A DNA stretch of 6,110 nt, taken from Betaproteobacteria bacterium (GTDB taxonomy: Bacteria; Pseudomonadota; Gammaproteobacteria; Burkholderiales; SG8-41). Below, in pieces: positions 1 to 5,133 of the stretch. The position numbers and the translations under genes were made by a program. Location: positions 1-6,110 of the forward strand of contig JACOVL010000069.1 of assembly GCA_016177355.1 (NCBI GenBank). Direction: 5' to 3'. Each line of letters begins with the position of its first letter. The first letter of the stretch is position 1. A model generated the notes under the pieces. It saw only the letters and a list, made by a program, of their open reading frames with translations. It did no database searches and was not told where the DNA came from.

Positions 1-1154
1 GGGCGCACCGGCGTCGCGTCGCTCTCGGCGAGCGGGCGCTGATAGTTGTTCCACAGCTCGCGGCATTCGCCGAGCTTCGCGAGCCAGGCCTCGGGCGCGC
101 GGTGCGAGCCCTTGACTCTTCCGCGCGCGAGTGCGCCGAGCGCGGACAGGAACGCCCTGGCGTCGGCGATGATGCCGAGGTGGGCCGGGTAATTGCGGCC
201 GATCTCGCCAGCATCCGTGTCCACCTGTATTAACCGGGTGGGCGGGATCGAGAGCGTGTAGCCGTCGAGCCAGGCGCTGGTTGCGCGGTCGTCGAAGCTG
301 AAGCCGATCGCGAGGATCACGTCCGCGTTCCTCGTCGCCTCGTTCGCCGCGTAGGTGCCGTTGCGGCCGATGCTCCCCAGCGCGAGCTCGTGCGCCTCGT
401 CCAGCACACCCTTGCCGTTCGGGCTGGTGACGACCGGGACGTGCAGCAGCTCGGCGAACGCCTTCAACTCGTCCGAGGCCTCGCTCAGCAATCCGCCCTG
501 GCCGACGATCATCACCGGCCGCTGCGCCTTGAGCAGCATATCGAGCGCGCGCTCCAGCGAGGCGGGCTCGCCGGGCGTGCGCTGGCTCACCATCGGATCG
601 GGGTCCGGCACCTCGACCACCGCTTCTTCCACGAACACGTCGAGCGGCACGTCGATGTTCACCGGGCCCGGCCGGCCGTTCCGCATCAGGTTGAACGCCT
701 GCTTGACGGCCAGCGGGATCATCTCGGCGCGCGTCGGCTGGAAGCTCTTCTTCACGTACGGGCGGATCACCGACGGGAAGTCCGCCTGGAAATATCTCCC
801 CGTCTCCTGGAACGGCATGCGGTTGAACTGGCTGGTCGGCACGTTGCCGGTGATCGCGAGGAACGCCGACGAGTCCATCATCGCGCCGGCGAGCGCGATC
901 GGCAGGTTGCACGAGCCCGGACCGCACGAGGTGTAGGTCGCGACCGGCTCGTGCCGGATCTTGTAGTACGCATCGGCCATGAAGCCGGCGGTCTGCTCGT
1001 GGTGCGTCGAGACCGTCTTGATGCGGCCGGCCGCGTCCGCCGCCGCGTCGAGGAACCCGATGTTGCCGTGGCCGCACACGCCGAAAAGATAAGGGACTTT
1101 CTCCTTGATCAGGTACTCGACCAGTATTTCCGCGCCCTTGTAGCCGCGCTTCAT
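1..1154 (-). CDS. Acetolactate-synthase-like ThDP-dependent enzyme, partial (C-terminus beyond left edge)
   Basis: The reading frame runs from ATG at 1154 to the left edge without a stop, giving 384 codons of a family usually near 550-600 aa. The N-terminal pyrimidine-binding domain (about 1-170) has the catalytic-glutamate motif HHEQTAGFMAD (E53), the TSCGPGSCN turn (75-83), FQE (115-117) and the hallmark GRPGPVNIDVPLDV (160-173). The middle domain (about 190-335) has GFSFDDR (284-290) and LIQVDTDAGEIGRN (308-321), typical of the acetolactate synthase/IlvB branch. The C-terminal domain with the GDG...N metal-diphosphate motif is off the window. Family members join or cleave 2-oxo acids in the cytoplasm; the substrate here is unknown. 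The turn is one residue longer than in classical acetolactate synthase, so a housekeeping IlvB role is doubtful. ATG follows the upstream stop by two bases with no clear ribosome-binding site, suggesting coupled translation with the propeller gene. Confidence 0.93.
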   Translation of the reverse strand, partial: MKRGYKGAEILVEYLIKEKVPYLFGVCGHGNIGFLDAAADAAGRIKTVSTHHEQTAGFMADAYYKIRHEPVATYTSCGPGSCNLPIALAGAMMDSSAFLAITGNVPTSQFNRMPFQETGRYFQADFPSVIRPYVKKSFQPTRAEMIPLAVKQAFNLMRNGRPGPVNIDVPLDVFVEEAVVEVPDPDPMVSQRTPGEPASLERALDMLLKAQRPVMIVGQGGLLSEASDELKAFAELLHVPVVTSPNGKGVLDEAHELALGSIGRNGTYAANEATRNADVILAIGFSFDDRATSAWLDGYTLSIPPTRLIQVDTDAGEIGRNYPAHLGIIADARAFLSALGALARGRVKGSHRAPEAWLAKLGECRELWNNYQRPLAESDATPVR

Positions 1155-1156
1155 GG

Positions 1157-2476
1157 TCAACGCTTGTCGAGTTGCAGGATGTCGAAGCCGTTGTAACGGT
1201 CCACCGCGTAGATGAGGCCGCGGCTGTCGGTGTCCACATCGTTGGTCTGCGGCGCGGCCTTGCCCGGCGCGGGCTCGGGGATGTAGTAGCCCACCTCTCG
1301 CGGCGCGAGCGGGTCGGCGATGTCCACGACGCGCAGGCCGCCCGCGAACCAGGCGCAGTACACCAGCGTGCCCTCCATGTGCTCCTGGAACTGGTGCGCG
1401 CCGAAACGCCCCGGCGCGGCGCGGCTCCACGGCGAATCGAGCTCGCTCACCTGGTATATCGCAAGCGGTTGAATTTTTTGAAGATTCGTGATGTCCAGCA
1501 GCCACAGGCAACCGTGCGGGCGGCCGCGCCGCCGCTCCATTTCCTCGGCGCTCGCGGCGTGGTCTTCCTCATCGATCGCGAGCGCGATGCTCCGGCCGTC
1601 GAAGCGCGTCGGCACTTCCATGAAAGTGTGGGAAGGCTCGGGATACGGCGGGTGATAGTTGTATTCGCCGATGGTGCGAGGGCTTTGGATGTCGGAGACG
1701 TCCACCACGCGCACGCCGCCGTGCCAGCAGCCCGCGTACAGGCGGTCGCCGGCGCGCAGCGCGTGGTGCAGGCGGTGCTGCCGGCCGGGCCAGCCCGGTT
1801 TCTCCCCGCCCGCGAGGTGCTGCCCCGGCAGCCACCAGCGCGAGACTTCCGCGGGCTGCGCCGGGTTGCGGATGTCGTAGATCACGAGGATATTGCCGAT
1901 ATAGCCCGGCATCTCGGTCGAGATGTAGGCGTAGGTGGCGTCCATGTCGAAGCGGTGCACGCCGCGCCCATGGGTCCTCTGGTGGGTGATGAGCCTGGGC
2001 CTGGCGCGATCCGACACGTCGTAGATCCTGAAGCCGCCCTGGTCGTAAGGCACCTTCTCCATCGCCTCGACCGCCGGGATGTCGGACTCCTTCACGTCCA
2101 GCTTTTCCGCCAGCTCGGAGTGGGTGGGATCGCGCCCCAGCGCAACACGCAACTGCGCGCGCAGCCCGGGCAGCTCGTCGGCCTTGCGCCCGATCGCGGT
2201 CATGTTGCGCTCGACGTTGACGATCATGATGTCGCCGATGACGCGCGCCTTGTGGCTGTGCGAGTCCCGATCGTCGAGGTGGATCTGCGTCACGACACGC
2301 GGCTTCCTCGGGTCGCGCACGTCGAGGATGCTGGTGCCGAGCCGTTCCTTGTTGGTGATGTGGCCGATGTAGGCGTAATCGCCCGCGACGTAGACCTGCC
2401 CGGCGCCCGGCAGGTCGAGGTGCGAGATGCGAGTGATGTTGCGCGCGAGCGGGCCGCTCTTCACTGGCTGGTCCAT
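1157..2476 (-). CDS. LVIVD-repeat beta-propeller protein with a sigma-region-3-like insert
   Basis: This 439-aa protein consists of repeats of the LVIVD type, each ending in a strand plus turn of the form hhhhDhxDPxxPxxh. Clear copies start near residues 48 (TSILDVRDPRKP), 149 (FRIYDVSDRARP), 197 (LVIYDIRNPAQP), 255 (VRVVDVSDIQSP), 324 (LWLLDITN) and 381 (LRVVDIADPLAP), with a last strand at 431. Six to seven blades are implied, so a closed beta-propeller is likely. No signal peptide or membrane segment is visible, so it is probably cytoplasmic, unlike many secreted LVIVD proteins. Residues about 92-146 interrupt one blade with a helical segment resembling sigma-70 region 3. His residues recur at the start of the innermost strand of five blades (H75, H174, H237 or H238, H283, H361). 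It precedes the ThDP enzyme by two bases. The function is unknown: scaffold, binding partner or metal enzyme are all possible. A weak GGGGG lies about 10 bases before the ATG. Confidence 0.9.
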   Translation of the reverse strand: MDQPVKSGPLARNITRISHLDLPGAGQVYVAGDYAYIGHITNKERLGTSILDVRDPRKPRVVTQIHLDDRDSHSHKARVIGDIMIVNVERNMTAIGRKADELPGLRAQLRVALGRDPTHSELAEKLDVKESDIPAVEAMEKVPYDQGGFRIYDVSDRARPRLITHQRTHGRGVHRFDMDATYAYISTEMPGYIGNILVIYDIRNPAQPAEVSRWWLPGQHLAGGEKPGWPGRQHRLHHALRAGDRLYAGCWHGGVRVVDVSDIQSPRTIGEYNYHPPYPEPSHTFMEVPTRFDGRSIALAIDEEDHAASAEEMERRRGRPHGCLWLLDITNLQKIQPLAIYQVSELDSPWSRAAPGRFGAHQFQEHMEGTLVYCAWFAGGLRVVDIADPLAPREVGYYIPEPAPGKAAPQTNDVDTDSRGLIYAVDRYNGFDILQLDKR

Positions 2477-2518
2477 CTGTATGGAGCCCCCGGAATGATG
2501 CGACTGGACGAGCGGCGG

Positions 2519-2527
2519 ATTCTAGCA
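2519..2527 (-). promoter_or_regulatory. Extended -10 promoter motif for the propeller/ThDP operon
   Basis: Read on the minus strand this is TGCTAGAAT, an extended -10 (TGn plus a hexamer matching TATAAT at five of six positions). No good -35 is seen 17-18 bases upstream, as expected for extended -10 promoters. Transcription would begin near 2512, giving a leader of about 35 bases before the ATG at 2476. This is inferred from the motif alone. Confidence 0.45.
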
Positions 2528-2542
2528 CGCGTCCCGCGGCGG

Positions 2543-2561
2543 CCCTTGCTGCGGGGAAGGG
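2543..2561. repeat. Short inverted repeat between the divergent promoters
   Basis: CCCTT (2543-2547) and AAGGG (2557-2561) form an inverted repeat with a 9-base centre. It overlaps the plus-strand -35 and lies upstream of the minus-strand -10, where an operator for a shared regulator would be expected. The arms are only five bases long, so chance is a real possibility. No regulator gene is present in the window. Confidence 0.2.
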
Positions 2562-2575
2562 GTGCGCTCCATAAT
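2546..2575 (+). promoter_or_regulatory. Candidate sigma-70 promoter for the transporter operon
   Basis: TTGCTG (2546-2551) and CATAAT (2570-2575) are separated by 18 bases. The -10 matches the consensus at five of six positions and the -35 at three of six. Initiation would fall near 2582, about two bases before an ATG at 2584 and about 90 bases before the first permease start. It is divergent from the minus-strand motif at 2519-2527, so the two transcripts would start about 70 bases apart and could share a regulator. Confidence 0.4.
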
Positions 2576-2583
2576 CCGGCTGC

Positions 2584-2681
2584 ATGTCCAGGAAAAAAAG
2601 CGGCGCGCGCTGCTCAACGAGCTCGGCGAACGGCTGCACCTCGATTGCCTGACGGATACTCGTTACCTCAATGCGCGATGA
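2584..2681 (+). other. Short reading frame interrupted at a poly-A tract: gene remnant or leader peptide
   Basis: ATG at 2584 lies just after the candidate promoter and reads MSRKK into seven A residues (2593-2599), then continues in a poorly protein-like frame to a TGA at 2650-2652. A one-base backward shift within the A run instead gives KRRALLNELGERLHLD followed by CLTDTRYLNAR and a TGA at 2679-2681, 11 bases inside the first permease gene. The shifted frame looks like genuine protein: charged, amphipathic and with an LTD..Y pattern that faintly recalls the N-terminus of FAD-linked oxidases. A GTG at 2562 would open the shifted frame without any slip. It may be a decayed gene start left where the transporter operon joined, a leader peptide coupled to the permease, or chance. 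No function is assigned. Confidence 0.25.
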
Positions 2682-3513
2682 CGTCCCTCCCGCATCCGCC
2701 CGTGCCCCGGCACTCTCCAGGGCGCCGGGGCAGCCTTGGGTAAACGTGCGGTGGCGCATGGTCGCACGGACCGCGTTTCCGTTCGTCGTGGTGGGCGGCG
2801 TCTGGGAGCTCGTGGCGCGATCGGGCATCTTTCCCCGGCGGCTGTTTCCCCCGCTCGAGGAGATAGCAGACACATTCTGGCGTCTCACTGCCGCGGGGAT
2901 CCTGCCGCACCACGCCCTGGAAACCGTGGTTCGCCTCATCGTCGGCTTCGGCATGGGCGCGGTGGTGGGCGTGGCCCTCGGGATCATCATGGGGCGGTCG
3001 CGCCGGGCGGAGGACATCTTCCTCCCCCTCGTGAGCATCGGAGCGCCCATCCCGGGTCTCGCGTACGCCCCCCTCTTCCTCCTCTGGTTCGGCTTGGGCG
3101 AGGTGGGAGCCGTGATCCTGGTGGGCTTCGTCTCCGCTTTCCCCATCATCCTGAACAGTTGGACGGGAGTGAAAGCGGTCAAGGAAATCTGGATTCGGGC
3201 GGCCCAGGTGATGGGCGCGAACGACCGGCGGCTGTTCCGCCAGGTGATCCTGCCGGGGGCGCTGCCCTACATCCTCACCGGTCTTCGCCTCGGGCTCGCC
3301 CAGGCCTGGCGGATCCTGGTCGGTGTCGAGATGCTTGCGGCGGTGCCCTGGGGGCTCGGCTGGATGATCTTCGGGGCGCGCGAGTTCCTGAATACCGATG
3401 TGATGCTGGCCGGCATCGTGGTGATCGGCGCCATCGGTCTCGCCTTGGAGAAGCTGGTGTTCCAGCGGCTGGAGCAGTTCACCGTGGTGCGCTGGGGGAT
3501 GATCACGTCATGA
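2671..3513 (+). CDS. ABC transporter permease 1, NitT/TauT (SsuC/TauC) type
   Basis: This 280-aa protein is an inner-membrane permease of the binding-protein-dependent family. Hydrophobic segments lie near residues 33-48, 86-107, 117-139, 145-162, 200-226 and 243-260. The cytoplasmic coupling loop that docks on the ATPase is at 171-199 (KEIWIRAAQVMGANDRRLFR followed by QVILPGALP), matching the EAA motif of the family. PIPGLAYAPLFLLWFGLG (126-143) is also typical of SsuC/TauC-like proteins. The usual length is 250-270 aa; the first 29 residues are Pro/Ala/Arg-rich and lack a good ribosome-binding site, so GTG at 2746 or ATG at 2758 may be the true start. Its end overlaps the next permease by ATGA. 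About half of a 60-residue stretch compared by eye is identical to that neighbour, so the two probably form a heterodimeric channel. The substrate is not evident. Confidence 0.93.
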   Translation: MRDDVPPASARAPALSRAPGQPWVNVRWRMVARTAFPFVVVGGVWELVARSGIFPRRLFPPLEEIADTFWRLTAAGILPHHALETVVRLIVGFGMGAVVGVALGIIMGRSRRAEDIFLPLVSIGAPIPGLAYAPLFLLWFGLGEVGAVILVGFVSAFPIILNSWTGVKAVKEIWIRAAQVMGANDRRLFRQVILPGALPYILTGLRLGLAQAWRILVGVEMLAAVPWGLGWMIFGAREFLNTDVMLAGIVVIGAIGLALEKLVFQRLEQFTVVRWGMITS

Positions 3514-4301
3514 ACGCGTCCGGGCAGCGTGCGCGCTCAACCCGCAGGGCAGTGGTCACGCTCGCGGCGGCGGCGGCGCTCTACGAGCTGATGGCGCGGA
3601 GCGGACTCTTTCCCGCGGCGCTAATGCCCACCCTGCCCACTGTGGCCACCACGCTGACGGCGATGCTGCTCGACGGCACCATGCTCCGCCACGCCATCTA
3701 CACTTTGTACCGGCTGCTATTTGGCTTGGGGCTGGCGATCGCCGTGGGTCTGCCCCTGGGGATCCTGATGGGCCGCTTCCGCGCCGTGGAGCACTTCTTC
3801 CTCCCGCTGGTGAGCGTCTTGATGCCCATCCCCTCGCTCGCCTGGGTGCCGGTCTTCATCCTCTGGTTCGGCATCGGCAATACGACCACGATCCTCATCG
3901 TCTTCTACTCGGCCACGTTCCCCATGCTGCTCAATGCGTGGACCGGCGTGCGCTCCGTCAATCCGCTATGGCTTCGGGCGGCCGGAGCCATGGGTGCCCA
4001 GGGGCACGTCCTCTTCTGGAAGGTCATCATCCCGGGCGCATCGCCTTTCATCATCATCGGGTTCCGCCAGGCGGTCCTGCGGGCCTGGATCGCTGTAGTG
4101 GGCGCCGAGATCATCGCGGCCTCGGCCTGGGGGTTGGGCTGGGTAATTTACGACGCCAAGGAATTCCTGAACGCCGACGTGATGCTGGCCTCGCTGGCGG
4201 TCATCGGGTGCATCGGCTTCTTCTTCGAGCGGCTCGTCCTGGGCGCGATCGAGCGGGCGACGATCCTGCGCTGGGGCATGGTGCAGACGGCGAAGAGCTA
4301 G
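3510..4301 (+). CDS. ABC transporter permease 2, NitT/TauT (SsuC/TauC) type
   Basis: This 263-aa inner-membrane permease is a paralogue of the gene just upstream. ATG at 3510 overlaps the preceding stop as ATGA, a standard translational-coupling arrangement. After a short basic N-terminus (RARSTRR, 7-13), hydrophobic segments lie near 14-28, 66-87, 96-120, 125-143, 175-206 and 222-240. The EAA-type ATPase-docking loop is at 150-179 (VNPLWLRAAGAMGAQGHVLF then WKVIIPGASP). MPIPSLAWVPVFILWFGIG (105-123) aligns with the same region of permease 1, and both proteins end in a matching LRWGM or VRWGM tail. Its frame stays open back through the upstream gene to 2736, but that upstream part is out-of-frame and Arg/Pro/Gly-rich, so it is not a fusion. 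Most NitT/TauT systems carry one permease that homodimerises; this pair suggests an asymmetric channel. Confidence 0.94.
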   Translation: MNASGQRARSTRRAVVTLAAAAALYELMARSGLFPAALMPTLPTVATTLTAMLLDGTMLRHAIYTLYRLLFGLGLAIAVGLPLGILMGRFRAVEHFFLPLVSVLMPIPSLAWVPVFILWFGIGNTTTILIVFYSATFPMLLNAWTGVRSVNPLWLRAAGAMGAQGHVLFWKVIIPGASPFIIIGFRQAVLRAWIAVVGAEIIAASAWGLGWVIYDAKEFLNADVMLASLAVIGCIGFFFERLVLGAIERATILRWGMVQTAKS

Positions 4302-4317
4302 AAACGGGGGCGGCAGG

Positions 4318-5079
4318 ATGTACCACATCGAGGTCCGCAACGTCACGCTGGCGTACGACACGCCCGGTGGGCGGGTGCCCGGCGTGCAGGACGTAAGCTT
4401 CAGCCTGGAGGCGTCCGAGTTCCTGTGCATCGTGGGACGCAGCGGCTGCGGCAAGACGACGCTGCTCAACATTCTCGCCGGATTTCTGACGCCGGCTGAA
4501 GGGGAGATCCGCGTCGGCGGGAAGGCCATTGCCGGTCACGGGCTGGACCGGGGAATCGTCTTCCAGGATTTCGCCCAGCTCTTCCCCTGGCGGACCGCGT
4601 TGGAAAACGTCGCTTTCGGGCTGGAAATGAAAGGGGTCCCCCAGGCCGAGCGCGAAGCGATCGCCATGAAGCAGCTTGAGCTGGTGAAGCTGGAAAAGTT
4701 CGCGCGGTCGTATCCGCACCATCTTTCGGGCGGCATGCAGCAGAGGGTCGCCATCGCCCGTGCCCTGGCGTACAGTCCAGCCGTACTCCTGATGGACGAG
4801 CCCTTCGCGGCCCTGGACGCCTTGACGCGGGAGGAGATGCAGCGGCTTCTGGCGGACGTGTGGCGGGAGACCCGCAAGACGGTGATCTACGTGACGCACA
4901 ACGTGGCCGAGGCAGTTTTCCTGGCGGACCGGGTGGTCGTCATGACACCGCACCCCGGGACCGTGAAGGCGGAGCTACCGATCCGCCTGTCTCGACCGCG
5001 TGACCCGCTCAGCGTAGAATTTCTGGAGTATCAAAAGGAACTCCTGCGCCACCTCACCGAGCAGGCCGCGAAGGCCTGA
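4318..5079 (+). CDS. ABC transporter ATPase, NitT/TauT (SsuB/TauB) type
   Basis: This 253-aa cytoplasmic ATPase powers the importer formed with the two permeases. All nucleotide-binding elements are intact: Walker A GRSGCGKT (40-47), Q-loop Q83 in VFQDFAQLFPW, signature LSGGMQQR (136-143), Walker B VLLMDEP (156-162) with catalytic E161, D-loop ALDALT (165-170) and switch H194 in VTHNVAEA. The FPWRTALENVAFGLE stretch (89-103) and the VMTPHPGTV tail segment (208-216) are characteristic of the nitrate/sulfonate/taurine subgroup. The length is normal for the group, with no regulatory C-terminal domain. The start at 4318 lies 16 bases after permease 2 and has a purine-rich GGGGGCGG at 4306-4313 about four bases before the ATG. 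The gene belongs to the same operon as its neighbours. Nothing suggests inactivation. Confidence 0.96.
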   Translation: MYHIEVRNVTLAYDTPGGRVPGVQDVSFSLEASEFLCIVGRSGCGKTTLLNILAGFLTPAEGEIRVGGKAIAGHGLDRGIVFQDFAQLFPWRTALENVAFGLEMKGVPQAEREAIAMKQLELVKLEKFARSYPHHLSGGMQQRVAIARALAYSPAVLLMDEPFAALDALTREEMQRLLADVWRETRKTVIYVTHNVAEAVFLADRVVVMTPHPGTVKAELPIRLSRPRDPLSVEFLEYQKELLRHLTEQAAKA

Positions 5080-5119
5080 CAAAGAATGGTGGGGCGAAGG
5101 CGTGGATCGACGACCCAAG

Positions 5120-5125
5120 AGGAGG
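5120..5125 (+). promoter_or_regulatory. Strong ribosome-binding site for the substrate-binding protein
   Basis: A perfect AGGAGG lies eight bases before ATG 5134 and fixes that start. An out-of-frame ATG at 5127 is too close to the site to be used. It is the strongest Shine-Dalgarno sequence in the window and fits the usual need for excess binding protein over membrane components. Confidence 0.75.
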
Positions 5126-5133
5126 GATGAGCG

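Noticed and set aside
355..1196. Plus-strand open frames opposite the ThDP gene
   Set aside because: The minus frame carries continuous acetolactate-synthase-like motifs through the same region; the plus frames have Ser- or Arg-rich shadow composition.
2477..2670. TPP (THI-box) riboswitch, considered because the receptor is NMT1/THI5-like and the enzyme uses thiamine diphosphate
   Set aside because: No CTGAGA-type conserved core is seen in the spacer on either strand, so thiamine-precursor uptake has no regulatory support here.
1172..2743. Long plus-strand open frame (523 codons) opposite the propeller gene
   Set aside because: Its translation is rich in Arg, Ala, Val and His with no domain pattern, and it mirrors the codon structure of the minus-strand gene. 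High GC keeps the antisense frame open.
1569..3182. Minus-strand open frame of 537 codons across the spacer and the first permease
   Set aside because: It overlaps two convincing genes and both promoter motifs, and its translation is low-complexity Arg/Pro/Ala-rich sequence.
2736..3509. N-terminal extension fusing a 257-residue domain to permease 2
   Set aside because: The extension is the out-of-frame reading of permease 1 and is Gly/Arg/Pro-rich. The ATGA overlap at 3510 gives a natural start and normal family length.
4201..4953. Minus-strand frame opposite the ATPase gene
   Set aside because: The plus strand encodes every ABC ATPase motif in order, so the antisense frame is a shadow.
5080..5133. 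Terminator or separate promoter between the ATPase and the binding protein
   Set aside because: No GC-rich hairpin with a T run and no convincing promoter pair was found in these 54 bases, so continuous transcription is more likely.
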